A DNA stretch of 64,000 nucleotides, from assembly GCA_040879025.1 (NCBI GenBank), contig JBBDLF010000013.1, positions 65,461 through 129,460 of the forward strand. The letters run 5' to 3'. The translations under genes and the position numbers were made by a program. Below the pieces are notes generated by a model. It was not told where the DNA came from. It saw nothing but the letters and a program-made list of their open reading frames with translations, and searched no databases. Position 1 is the stretch's first letter. Each line of letters opens with the position of its first letter. Positions 18,718-26,922 of the stretch are shown in pieces. Origin of the DNA: JBBDLF01 sp040879025. GTDB taxonomy: Bacteria; Pseudomonadota; Gammaproteobacteria; Pseudomonadales; Pseudohongiellaceae.

Positions 18718-18817
18718 NNNNNNNNNNNNNNNNNNNNNNNNNNNNNNNNNNNNNNNNNNNNNNNNNNNNNNNNNNNNNNNNNNNNNNNNNNNNNNNNNNN
18801 NNNNNNNNNNNNNNNNN
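18718..18817. other. Assembly gap of exactly 100 N
   Basis: There are 100 unknown bases in the spacer between the divergent transglutaminase and ATP-grasp genes. The round length indicates a scaffold placeholder, not a measured distance. The left edge ends with GCGGCATACGC, which is also found at 18870-18880 on the right, so the two contigs probably overlap and the gap may be spurious. The divergent promoter region cannot be read reliably. Confidence 0.97.
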
Positions 18818-18935
18818 CGCTCATTAGATACTTGATTTATGCGTGTAGACTGGAAATCATACCATCCCGGCGGCATACGCCGCTCATTAGATACTTGATT
18901 TATGCGTGTAGACTGGAAATCATACCATCCCGGCG
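18818..18935. repeat. 63-bp tandem duplication at the contig edge, copying the start of the next gene
   Basis: Unit one spans 18818-18880. Unit two begins at 18881 and matches for 55 bases, to 18935. The first copy includes an ATG at 18839 that encodes the first eleven residues of the ATP-grasp protein and then runs into an in-frame TGA after eight further codons. Because it abuts the N run, an assembly artefact is more likely than a real duplication. Confidence 0.9.
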
Positions 18936-20347
18936 AATTTTTTGACGAGATAATCAGTTCGCCGGGCTATGCGCGTCGACACGCACGGGGACTGGTGACT
19001 TATCTTCGTTCGCTGCAGTCAGGCGAATTGACCCAGAAAAAGATGGCGGCGGAACTTGCCATCAAGACCATGGGGATCTCATTCACGGTTTACAGCGATG
19101 CCGGAAATATCGACCGCGAATGGCCATTTGACATTATTCCCCGCATTATCCCCCAAAAGGAATGGAACGCTACCAGTCTGGGACTGGAGCAGCGCCTGCG
19201 CGCACTGAATTTATTCATCAACGATATCTATAACAAACAGAAAATATTAGCCGACAAGGTCGTGCCGAGAGACCTGATTCTCAACTCGGTCAATTTCCGC
19301 AAGCAATGCGTTGGCATTGAACCGGCATTCGGGGTCTGGGCTCACATTTGCGGCACCGACCTGATCCGTGATCGTGACGGCAAGTTCTACGTGCTTGAAG
19401 ACAACCTGCGGGTTCCGTCCGGGGTTTCCTATATGCTGGAAAACCGTACCGTAACCAAGCGTGTTTTTCCGGAGTTGTTCGAGAACTACAACATACTTCC
19501 GGTTACCGAGTATCCCACGCAACTGTTTGACACGCTGGCCGCCATTTCACCTCGGCCTCTGGAGTATCCTGAGGTCGTGGTCTTGACACCGGGAATCTAT
19601 AATTCCGCCTATTTCGAACATTCGTTTCTGGCTCAGCGCATGGGCGCTGAACTGGTCGAAGGGGGCGATCTGGTAATTGACGATGACCGGGTTTACATGC
19701 GTACCGTTGAAGGCCTCTCGCAGGTCGATGTTGTCTACCGGCGAGTCGATGATCTGTTTCTCGATCCCGACGTGTTCAACAAGAATTCGATCCTCGGCGT
19801 CAAGGGGTTGATGAAAGCCTGGGTGAAGGGAAACGTGGGCCTGGCAAACGCGCCCGGAGCCGGAGTTGCCGACGACAAGGTACTGTATACTTATGTTCCG
19901 GAAATCATCAAGTATTACCTGGGCGAAGAGCCCATCTTGCCCAATGTGCCAAGCTACATCTGCTCCGATAGAAAGCAGTGCCAGCATGTTCTGGCCAATC
20001 TCGACAAGCTGGTGGTGAAACCGGCGAATGAGTCCGGAGGCTATGGCATGCTGATGGGCCCACAGGCGACAAAGAAGGAGCGTGAGGAATTTGCTCGAAA
20101 GATCAAGGCCAATCCACGAAACTACATGGCACAGCCGTTGATTTCACTCTCCACCGCACCGGTGTTGGGTGAGCGCAATGTCGAACCGCGGCACGTGGAT
20201 CTGCGTCCGTTTATTTTGCAGGCCCAGGACAGTTACGTTACTCCCGGCGGACTCACCCGCGTGGCATTGGTGAAAGGTTCGTATATCGTTAATTCTTCGC
20301 AGGGCGGCGGCAGCAAGGACACCTGGATTGTGGGCGAGAGGGACTGA
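18902..20347 (+). CDS. Circularly permuted ATP-grasp protein (DUF404/DUF407 type) of the Anbu locus
   Basis: This 481-residue cytoplasmic protein belongs to the circularly permuted ATP-grasp family. Visible features are IEPAFGVWAHICGTDLIRD and FYVLEDNLRVPSGVSYML (acidic and Asn metal/ATP-site residues), VVKPANESGGYGMLMGP (the ATP-binding lysine and glycine loop) and the C-terminal HVDLRPFIL. ATP-grasp enzymes form amide bonds through acyl-phosphates, so this is the likely ligase of the locus. The alpha-E gene starts three bases after its stop. The ATG lies in the second copy of a 63-bp duplication at an assembly gap, and no ribosome binding site is readable, so the start rests on conserved length. 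The family is firm; the substrate is unknown. Confidence 0.92.
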   Translation: MRVDWKSYHPGEFFDEIISSPGYARRHARGLVTYLRSLQSGELTQKKMAAELAIKTMGISFTVYSDAGNIDREWPFDIIPRIIPQKEWNATSLGLEQRLRALNLFINDIYNKQKILADKVVPRDLILNSVNFRKQCVGIEPAFGVWAHICGTDLIRDRDGKFYVLEDNLRVPSGVSYMLENRTVTKRVFPELFENYNILPVTEYPTQLFDTLAAISPRPLEYPEVVVLTPGIYNSAYFEHSFLAQRMGAELVEGGDLVIDDDRVYMRTVEGLSQVDVVYRRVDDLFLDPDVFNKNSILGVKGLMKAWVKGNVGLANAPGAGVADDKVLYTYVPEIIKYYLGEEPILPNVPSYICSDRKQCQHVLANLDKLVVKPANESGGYGMLMGPQATKKEREEFARKIKANPRNYMAQPLISLSTAPVLGERNVEPRHVDLRPFILQAQDSYVTPGGLTRVALVKGSYIVNSSQGGGSKDTWIVGERD

Positions 20348-20350
20348 ACG

Positions 20351-21304
20351 ATGCTATCGCGAGTTGCCCAACGCGTCTACTGGCTGGCACGCTACCTGGA
20401 GAGAGCGGAGAATACCGCGCGCCTTCTCAATGTCTTCTCCACGTTATTGCTGGACCTGCCGCGCGGCACCAAAGTAGGCTGGCATACGCTGGTGGAAATC
20501 ACCGGAACCGATGGTGAATTCGACGAACGTAACCGGGCGGCCGATGAACGTTCGGTGATCCGCTTTCTGTTGTCGGAGAGCAATGGTCTGTCGATACTCA
20601 ACTCGTTGGCGATGGCACGGGAAAACGCGCGTACAGCAAGGGAAATTATTCCGGCGGAAGCCTTTGAGCAGATCAATAACCTGTATATTTATGGCAAGGA
20701 AAACGCGGCAAAAGGGATTTCCCGTGGACCCCGTCACGAGTTGCTTCACCAGATCATCTGCAACTGCCAGCAGCTTACGGGCTTGCTGGCGGGCACGATG
20801 AGCCACAATGCCGCCTACAGTTTTATCCGTATAGGTCGTAACCTGGAGCGGGCGGACATGACCACCCGAATTGTAGACGTCGGTTCCGGCAGCCTCCTTC
20901 CTGACCTGACGAGTCGCACCGACGGGGATGGGCCGGCCAGCGAACCCTATGAAAACATTCTGTGGATGAGCGTGTTGCGTTCCATCAGTGCCTACCAGAT
21001 GTATCGCCAGCACGTCAGGGACAGGGTAAACGCAGAAGACGTGGTGATGTTTTTGTTGCAGGACGGGCTGTTTCCGCGGGCTGTGGTGCATTGCCTGACC
21101 GCGGCGCAAAGCTCGGTGGAGGATCTTCCACATAACGAAAACGTGCTGCGCCAGGTGGCGCTGGCTCTGCGTCATGCCAGAGAGGCCAAAATACCCGAGT
21201 TGCTTGATGGCGGATTGTTTCAATATCTGGACGAGTTGCAGGTGCAGATTGGTGCTGTACACATCCGCATCGCCGAAACCTGGTTTCTGCCCACCAACAC
21301 ATGA
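20351..21304 (+). CDS. Alpha-E domain protein (DUF403) of the Anbu locus
   Basis: This 317-residue, almost entirely helical protein begins LSRVAQRVYWLARYLERAENTARLLNV, the hallmark start of the alpha-E family, and has the paired motif SFIRIGRNLERADMTTRIVDV near residue 160. The repeated RxxERAxxxxR elements probably form a helical bundle with a charged core. Alpha-E proteins are nearly always encoded after a circularly permuted ATP-grasp gene, as here (spacing three bases). GAGAGGG about ten bases upstream supports the ATG. The stop overlaps the next start by four bases (ATGA). No biochemical activity is established for the family as far as I know. Confidence 0.93.
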   Translation: MLSRVAQRVYWLARYLERAENTARLLNVFSTLLLDLPRGTKVGWHTLVEITGTDGEFDERNRAADERSVIRFLLSESNGLSILNSLAMARENARTAREIIPAEAFEQINNLYIYGKENAAKGISRGPRHELLHQIICNCQQLTGLLAGTMSHNAAYSFIRIGRNLERADMTTRIVDVGSGSLLPDLTSRTDGDGPASEPYENILWMSVLRSISAYQMYRQHVRDRVNAEDVVMFLLQDGLFPRAVVHCLTAAQSSVEDLPHNENVLRQVALALRHAREAKIPELLDGGLFQYLDELQVQIGAVHIRIAETWFLPTNT

Positions 21305-22326
21305 AGAATTATCAGTGCATCTGCGGTCAGGCCGTATTTTTTGAAAACAGCCACTGTATGGCCTGCAGTCGACGGCTGGCGTGGTACCCTCCCACGGCAC
21401 GGTTGCTCAGTCTGGAATCAGTCGACGTTCAGGCCGGTACCGCAACGGGTGCCGCGGACGGTCAGATATACCGTCTGTGCCGTAATGACGTGCAACACAA
21501 TGTCTGCAACTGGCTGATAAGCGATGAAAAGGCCAACTATTGCATTTCCTGCAACCTGAACCAGACCATTCCCAACCTGCGTGCTCCGGACAGGCGACTG
21601 TGGTGGCACAGCATGGAGAACGCCAAGCGGCGGCTGTTATACACCCTCATAAGCCTGGGACTGCCGGTGGTCAGCAAAACCGAGAATCCGGCGACGGGCC
21701 TCGCCTTTGAATTCATAGAAGACAAGCGGAGTAATCCTAAGGTGGCGCTGGAGTTTGTCTCCACCGGTCACAAGAACGGTCTGATTACCGTCAATGTCAC
21801 CGAGGCCGATCATGTGCGAAGGGAAATTACGCGCCAGAGTCTGGGCGAAAGCTATCGGACATTATTGGGTCATTTTCGCCACGAAAGCGGGCATTATTAT
21901 TTTCCACGCTTGCTCAACACCCATGAGCGGGTCGTGGCATTTCGTGAACTTTTTGGTGATGAATCCCGGGATTACACAGCGGCACTGGAGAGTTATCACG
22001 CGAATCGGGAGATATTACCCTGGCCTCCGGACATGATCAGCCATTATGCCCAGGCACACCCGCTGGAAGACTGGGCCGAATGCTGGGCGCATTACCTGCA
22101 CATGGTGGACACCCTGGAAACGGCGCGCGGCTTCGGTTTTGGATCCGGTAGCATGGGCGGGGCGAATGAGGACATCGATCCCATGCTCGCTCAGTGGGGG
22201 GAACTGACTGTGATGCTCAATGCCTTGAACCGCAGTATGGGTATGGCAGATGCCTATCCCTTCATCCTGTCCGCGGTGAGTATCAGGAAGCTCCGTTTTG
22301 TTCACTCGCTGGTTTGTCCCAGGTAG
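21301..22326 (+). CDS. Putative zinc metallopeptidase with zinc ribbon, Anbu locus
   Basis: This 341-residue protein has an N-terminal region with two cysteine clusters (C6-x-C8 with C19-xx-C22; then C60, C69, C81-xx-C84) that look like zinc-ribbon knuckles. A gluzincin-like HExxH follows: His194-Glu195-Ser-Gly-His198 in GHFRHESGHYYFPRLL, and a likely third ligand lies in DWAECWAHYLHM. This matches the family annotated as 'putative zinc-binding peptidase' that occurs in Anbu loci. It is translationally coupled to the alpha-E gene. Its 3' end overlaps the convergent Anbu gene by 44 bases. The last 12 or so residues, which lie in the overlap, may be dispensable. Confidence 0.88.
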   Translation: MKNYQCICGQAVFFENSHCMACSRRLAWYPPTARLLSLESVDVQAGTATGAADGQIYRLCRNDVQHNVCNWLISDEKANYCISCNLNQTIPNLRAPDRRLWWHSMENAKRRLLYTLISLGLPVVSKTENPATGLAFEFIEDKRSNPKVALEFVSTGHKNGLITVNVTEADHVRREITRQSLGESYRTLLGHFRHESGHYYFPRLLNTHERVVAFRELFGDESRDYTAALESYHANREILPWPPDMISHYAQAHPLEDWAECWAHYLHMVDTLETARGFGFGSGSMGGANEDIDPMLAQWGELTVMLNALNRSMGMADAYPFILSAVSIRKLRFVHSLVCPR

Positions 22327-23041
22327 CAGCCCATGCAAGTGGCGGCATCTGGCGGAAGGCATCCTTGAGACGTTGATCCCAGGTACGTTTCAGTTCCCTG
22401 AGAAATTCACTGTCGGCGTCAAACCGATGATAATTGTCCAGCACCAGACTGTCAGTTTTGTAAACCAGGGCTTCAACCGGTGGCCCCACGGTAAGGTTGC
22501 TGCGCATCGTGGAGTCCATTGATACCAGCGCACACATGGTCGCGGTATCCAGGCTGGTTTCGGGAGTCAGGATGCGGTCGAGTATAGGTTTTCCATACTT
22601 GCTTTCACCCACTTGCAGGTAGGGCGTGTCGTCCGATGTGGTGATGTGATTGCCCTCCGGGTAGACCATGATGACCTCATGCCGACTACCCGCAATCTGA
22701 CCGCCGAGGATAAAGCTGGCTTCGAAATTACTGCCGGTGGTTGCGTGTTTCTTCTGTTGCTTCAGGCTGGTTTCGCCGAGATAATCAGACGCTTCGACGA
22801 TACTGGCCACGTTCAGCAAGTTGCACGGCGCATTGTTTTTGATATCAGATTTCAATTGGGCAATCGTAGCCTGGGTGGTCGCGAGATTACCGGCGGAGAG
22901 AATAACAAATTGCCTCTGGCCATCGATGCCAAAACGGAACATTTTGCTGTAGGTACTGATCTGGTCGATACCGGCGTTGGTTCGGGAATCTGAGCAGAAC
23001 ACCATGCCCGCATTGACCGAAACCGCTACACAATAAGTCAT
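22283..23041 (-). CDS. Anbu, proteasome-type peptidase subunit
   Basis: This 252-residue Ntn-hydrolase is of the ancestral beta-subunit (Anbu) type, related to HslV and 20S beta subunits. The initiator Met is followed directly by Thr, the expected catalytic N-terminal nucleophile after Met removal (MTYCVAVSVNAGMVFCSDSR). The conserved Asp (SDSR, position 17 of the mature chain) and the Lys in STYSKMF (position 32) complete the usual set. AAGGTAAA precedes the ATG. It faces the ATP-grasp/alpha-E/peptidase genes and overlaps the last by 44 bases. Anbu assembles into open rings or helices in the cytoplasm; its substrates are unknown. No unfoldase gene (hslU, clpX) is nearby. Confidence 0.92.
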   Translation of the reverse strand: MTYCVAVSVNAGMVFCSDSRTNAGIDQISTYSKMFRFGIDGQRQFVILSAGNLATTQATIAQLKSDIKNNAPCNLLNVASIVEASDYLGETSLKQQKKHATTGSNFEASFILGGQIAGSRHEVIMVYPEGNHITTSDDTPYLQVGESKYGKPILDRILTPETSLDTATMCALVSMDSTMRSNLTVGPPVEALVYKTDSLVLDNYHRFDADSEFLRELKRTWDQRLKDAFRQMPPLAWAATWDKPASEQNGAS

Positions 23042-23307
23042 TGATTTACCTTAGGGCCATGTTACCCGGGGGTTGCCACTTCAGTGGGGGAGAAGTCCCA
23101 CCGCACTGGAAGGCCAGCTTGAAAGCGACCAATCATACTAAGTAACAGGGGAGGTTGATACCTTTTTAGCGCGGTTCGAAATCGGGAAAGGAGAACGATA
23201 GTTTACAGGGGCGTTCAGGTTGTGCAATGCCGACGGGGCAGGGCTTTCACCGGCTGCCCCTCCGCCAGGGCAGCCGGGAGTCCGCAATGACCGTCACCCG
23301 CTCAGAT

Positions 23308-23562
23308 CTAAAAATCGTCGTCGTAGAATGCCGGATCCTGGTAATCTTCGGAAAACTCCTGCTGATCCAGATCGTCGAATTCGTAATCGCCGGCAATGCG
23401 CTTCCAGTCCAGACGTTCTTCAGTTCGGCGACGCAGTTCCGTCAGCCGCTGTTTCTGCAGACGCTTGCCCAGGGGATCCGGTTCAACATCCTGCAGCACG
23501 GCTACAGAGTCGAAATACTCTCTTGAGCTGTCGCCAATATCATCCCAATGCTGTTCTTTCAT
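23308..23562 (-). CDS. Small acidic protein of unknown function
   Basis: This 84-residue, very acidic cytoplasmic protein has a basic helical centre (LGKRLQKQRLTELRRRTEERLDWKRI) and a D/E/Y-rich tail ending AFYDDDF. The near-perfect ribosome binding site GAGAGGAG eight bases before the ATG supports a real gene. I recognise no family. Small proteins of this shape are common in Gammaproteobacteria without known function. It stands alone, with spacers of 266 bases on each side. The 3' spacer (23042-23307) holds a GC-rich hairpin without a T-tract and nothing else I can name. Confidence 0.68.
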   Translation of the reverse strand: MKEQHWDDIGDSSREYFDSVAVLQDVEPDPLGKRLQKQRLTELRRRTEERLDWKRIAGDYEFDDLDQQEFSEDYQDPAFYDDDF

Positions 23563-23583
23563 GTGATTACTCCTCTCTGTAGT

Positions 23584-23609
23584 TTTCCAACTTCAGTTTC
23601 CAACTTCAG
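23584..23609. repeat. 13-bp perfect tandem duplication
   Basis: TTTCCAACTTCAG is present at 23584-23596 and 23597-23609, just upstream of the ribosome binding site of the small acidic protein gene (minus strand). It is the same kind of spacer duplication as at 732-757. Confidence 0.9.
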
Positions 23610-23669
23610 AAAAGCTCAACCTTCAAATTGGCTGTTGTTAAACATCCACGTTCCTTTAACCCTTATCGT

Positions 23670-23709
23670 ACCGAAAGAAACAATTCCTTAATGGAAACTT
23701 CCTTTCGGT
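23670..23709. repeat. Inverted repeat (possible operator or terminator)
   Basis: Perfect 8-base arms ACCGAAAG (23670-23677) and CTTTCGGT (23702-23709) flank a 24-base centre that itself contains TTCC..GGAA. It lies after the acyl-CoA synthetase stop and upstream of the small acidic protein, both on the minus strand. With no T-tract, it could be a Rho-independent-like structure, an operator or an RNA-processing site. Confidence 0.45.
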
Positions 23710-23828
23710 GCGGGACGAGGTAATCCGACCCGCAGTAAAACCTAAAGCAATTATCGTTCCAGACCAAAAAAGAAGCGCCTTTTGCCGCGAATTATCTTCA
23801 TCTGTCGGGGAAAAGCAAGTGGCGGGGA

Positions 23829-25649
23829 TCACATTTTTACAATGTTTATTTTGTGGGCGGAGGGAGCCAGCCCCATGGCGGTGATGGCCTGCTCGCGTAG
23901 CTGCTTCTTTGCTATCTTGCCGGAGGCGATGCGCGGCAGTTGATCCTGCTGAAAAAAGATCCGCTGGGGTATCTTGAAATGGGCCAGTTTGCCGGTCAGG
24001 AATTCCTGCAGTTCGCTCTCTGTCAGGGAACTCCCGGGTTTCATCATCACCGTGGCACAGGGTATTTCTCCCAGCCTGTTGTCGGGTACGCCATACACAG
24101 ACGCTTCAGCAACTTCCGCGTGCTCGGCAATGGCGTATTCCACCTCGGCGCAGGCGATATTTTCACCCCCGCGAATGACGATATCCTTGGCCCTGTCCAC
24201 AATGATGAGAAAGCCCAGATCGTCCAGCATGCCGACGTCACCGGTATGAAACCAGCCGTCCTTCAAGGCATAGCGTGTGTCATCGGGTTTATTCCAGTAG
24301 CGTTTCATCACACTCGCGCCTTTGATACAGATTTCGCCGACTTCGCCGTGGGGCCGAACCTCGCCGTTTTTACCGACAATAGATACCTGGGTGACCGGCG
24401 GTGAGGGGCGGCCGGTGCTGCGGGGGTTGTACTGGTAAAACTTGCCGGAGATGGTGGCGCCTATCGCGTTGGTTTCGGTTAATCCGTAACCCAGGCCCGG
24501 CAAGGCTCTGGCTGGAAACCGTTTGACCATCATGGCGACGTGCTCCGGAGGCCGGCCCGCGCCTCCGGCGCCGACGTTACGCAAGCTGCTGAGGTCGGTT
24601 GAATCGAAGCGAGGCGAATGCATGACTTCCCATGTCATGGTGGGCACGCCATGCAGCACGGTAATGTTTTCCTTTTCTATCAATTCCAGTGCCTTGTTCG
24701 CATCCCACTTGTACATCATGACAAATTTTCTGGGTTGGACAAAACTGGCCAGAAAATGCGCATGACAGCCGGTCACATGAAACAGCGGCACATTGGCAAG
24801 AATCGCCTGCTCCAGACCGGGCTCGTCGACCAGTTCGGGCCGCAGTATTTCCGCAATCTCCTTAACGAATAACCAGGTGTACAGGGCGCTTGTAATATTG
24901 CGGTGTGTGGACAACACGCCCTTGGCGGAACCGGTGGAGCCGGAGGTATACATGATCAGAGCATCGTCGTCAGGGGCGATGGCAATCGCATCAAGCCGTT
25001 CATGGTCCGCGGTGGCGAGCGCGCCTATCAAGTCGGTGAAAGAGGGAAAGCGGTTATCCGGGCCGGGTTTTATCGCAATAATATCCAGTGATAAACCCCG
25101 GTCACACTCGGGAACCAGGCGGTCAATTCTGTCCTGATCGGCGAACAGCAATCCGGCACCGCTGTCCTCAATGCCGTAACGCATTTCCGGGCCGGTCCAC
25201 CAGGAATTCATCGGCACTGCGATGGCGCCGGTCATGGTGACGGCCATGAACGCCATGCACCATTCGGGGGTATTGCGGGAGCAAATGGCGACCCGGTCCC
25301 CTTTCTTGATCTGGTAGCGGTCAAGCAGAACCTGAGCCAGGCGGCTGGCGCGGTCAAATGTTTCCTGGAAACTGTAGCGTTCTTCAAGATAAACCAGGAA
25401 AGTGCGCTCGGCTACCCGCAGCGGAATCCGGAATACGCCGCGCAGATTGTCGGGTATCCGCGTAAAAACAGTCTGTTCGACGCCATTGATGATTTCGCTG
25501 CCAACCTCCAGCGGCGCGCCGGGGGCTTTGTGGGCCGCAACGATGTCCTTCAGTTTCGCCAGATCCCGGCGTACATCTTCTTTATCAATCATGGCTGCTT
25601 GCGCTATCCCCCGGGCGCTCTTTGTATTCTGTAAACCGCTTTCAGTCAA
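23829..25649 (-). CDS. Acyl-CoA synthetase (AMP-binding, ANL family)
   Basis: This enzyme of about 606 residues activates a carboxylic acid to its CoA thioester through an acyl-adenylate. The diagnostic P-loop MYTSGSTGSAKG, the GYGLTETNAIG motif, GWFHTGDVGMLDD, VDRAKDIVIRGGENI and the C-terminal catalytic lysine in RIASGKIAKKQLRE are all intact. The chain length specificity cannot be read. The longest frame starts at a TTG that overlaps the stop of the upstream oxidoreductase by four bases; an ATG at 25592 (MIDKEDVRR) is an equally plausible start, and neither has a strong ribosome binding site. With the quinone oxidoreductase upstream it probably forms a two-gene operon for lipid or aromatic acid breakdown. 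Confidence 0.92.
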   Translation of the reverse strand: MTESGLQNTKSARGIAQAAMIDKEDVRRDLAKLKDIVAAHKAPGAPLEVGSEIINGVEQTVFTRIPDNLRGVFRIPLRVAERTFLVYLEERYSFQETFDRASRLAQVLLDRYQIKKGDRVAICSRNTPEWCMAFMAVTMTGAIAVPMNSWWTGPEMRYGIEDSGAGLLFADQDRIDRLVPECDRGLSLDIIAIKPGPDNRFPSFTDLIGALATADHERLDAIAIAPDDDALIMYTSGSTGSAKGVLSTHRNITSALYTWLFVKEIAEILRPELVDEPGLEQAILANVPLFHVTGCHAHFLASFVQPRKFVMMYKWDANKALELIEKENITVLHGVPTMTWEVMHSPRFDSTDLSSLRNVGAGGAGRPPEHVAMMVKRFPARALPGLGYGLTETNAIGATISGKFYQYNPRSTGRPSPPVTQVSIVGKNGEVRPHGEVGEICIKGASVMKRYWNKPDDTRYALKDGWFHTGDVGMLDDLGFLIIVDRAKDIVIRGGENIACAEVEYAIAEHAEVAEASVYGVPDNRLGEIPCATVMMKPGSSLTESELQEFLTGKLAHFKIPQRIFFQQDQLPRIASGKIAKKQLREQAITAMGLAPSAHKINIVKM

Positions 25650-26635
25650 CCGCTGGCTTCCCTGACTCTCAGAATGACCTTGCCCATCGCACGGCGTTTT
25701 GTGAAGACCTGGAATGCCTTGACATACTCCTCGAACGCGAAGGTCCGGGTGATCAAAGGCCGGAGTTTTCCTTCGCGATACATGTCCAGCAGTTCCTGAA
25801 AATTCTGTTCATAAACGCCCGGTTCCTCTTTGCGGAACCGGCCCAGAAAAACGCCCACCATGGAGGCTCCCTTAAGAAGCGCGAGATTGGCCGGATACTG
25901 CGGAATCCTGCCGCTGGTAAAGCCTACCACCAGCAATCTGCCGTTCCAGTTTATGCAACGCGTACTTTGATCAAAAAGATCTCCACCAACCGGGTCATAA
26001 ATCACATCGGCGCCGTTACCGCCGGTCAGCGCCTTCACCTTTTCCTTCAGTTCACCATCACCATAATTGACAAGTTCGTCAGGCTTGATCTGTTTGACAA
26101 ACTCCAGTTTTTCGTCAGACGAGGCGGCTGCGATGACCCGCGCACCCAACAATTTGCCAAGCTCCACGGCCGCCAGACCCACTCCGCCGGAAGCACCAAG
26201 CACCAACAGCGTTTCGCCCGGTTGCAGTCGGGCCCGCTGTTTCAGGGCGTGATAGGAGGTGGTATAGACCATGGCGAAGCCGGCTGCGGTGGCGAAATCC
26301 ATAGTGTCGGGAATCTTGCGCAGTGCGGCCGTGTCGGCGAGCACGCGTTCCGCCAGGCCTCCTATGCCGGGAGTGGCCATGACTCTGTCACCGGTGACAA
26401 AACCCCTCACCTCTTCTCCGATTGAGCTGATCACCCCGCCAACTTCTGAACCGGGAACAAATGGCATGGGTGGCTGAAACTGGTATTTGCCCTGGATTTG
26501 CAGCGTGTCGGGGAAGTTGAGGGAGGCTGCATGGACATCAACAACGACCTGGTCGGCGCCGGCGATCGGATCAGGCAATTCCTCAATCTGCAGTTGGTCG
26601 GCCGGTCCATGGGATTTGCACACGATGGCTTTCAT
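25646..26635 (-). CDS. NADPH:quinone oxidoreductase family (MDR superfamily, zinc-free type)
   Basis: This is a 329-residue medium-chain reductase. The N-terminal GroES-like part contains LNFPDTLQIQGKYQ and PFVPGSEVGGVI, and the NADP-binding Rossmann segment is LVLGASGGVGLAAVELGKLLGA. The catalytic-zinc cysteine and the structural-zinc cysteine cluster are absent, as in quinone oxidoreductases and enoyl reductases. The product reduces quinones or enones; the substrate is unknown. It is the first gene of a probable operon with the acyl-CoA synthetase (four-base overlap). Upstream lies a 287-base spacer containing a dispersed repeat. Confidence 0.92.
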   Translation of the reverse strand: MKAIVCKSHGPADQLQIEELPDPIAGADQVVVDVHAASLNFPDTLQIQGKYQFQPPMPFVPGSEVGGVISSIGEEVRGFVTGDRVMATPGIGGLAERVLADTAALRKIPDTMDFATAAGFAMVYTTSYHALKQRARLQPGETLLVLGASGGVGLAAVELGKLLGARVIAAASSDEKLEFVKQIKPDELVNYGDGELKEKVKALTGGNGADVIYDPVGGDLFDQSTRCINWNGRLLVVGFTSGRIPQYPANLALLKGASMVGVFLGRFRKEEPGVYEQNFQELLDMYREGKLRPLITRTFAFEEYVKAFQVFTKRRAMGKVILRVREASG

Positions 26636-26762
26636 TTAAAACCCCGTCATGAAGTATTGGGCGCCTCGCTCAGTCCCAAATGGCCACTGGCATCGAAGCC
26701 ACAACGCGAAAAGAGCGGATTCAAACATGATTGCGACAGAATCACAACCTGCCATTCCCCAG

Positions 26763-26795
26763 GGAACCTCTGATTAATTCTGTACCGCCTCTGCG
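26763..26795 (+). repeat. Dispersed 33-bp repeat, copy A
   Basis: This segment begins GGAACC(T)CTGATTAATTC and ends CCGCCTCTGCG. It matches 63939-63971 with a single mismatch at the seventh base. About 60 bases further on, near 26860-26878, an inverted relative of its inner part (CAGAGGCGGTTCATGAATA) is seen, so the copy may be one end of a roughly 120-base palindromic element in the spacer before the psi gene. No reading frame lies inside. Confidence 0.75.
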
Positions 26796-26922
26796 TTGCC
26801 GTTTTTCGACAGGCCGACGCATGCCTTCAAAACCGCGCCTTGATACCGGATTCGGCTGAAAGCCAGAGGCGGTTCATGAATAGTCCGGCTAGATTGTTGC
26901 AGCGGGGCTGAGAAGGTATATT

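Noticed and set aside
18355..18945. Open frame crossing the N run on the plus strand
   Set aside because: It is antisense to the transglutaminase gene, passes through unknown bases and re-enters the duplicated contig edge; it is not a real gene.
20444..21400. 318-residue minus-strand frame opposite the alpha-E gene
   Set aside because: It is a long shadow of the GC-rich alpha-E gene; the composition is rich in His, Arg and Gln and has no recognisable domain.
23220..23582. Plus-strand frame over the small acidic protein region
   Set aside because: Composition is proline/arginine-rich as in antisense shadows, while the opposite strand has a strong ribosome binding site and a coherent acidic protein.
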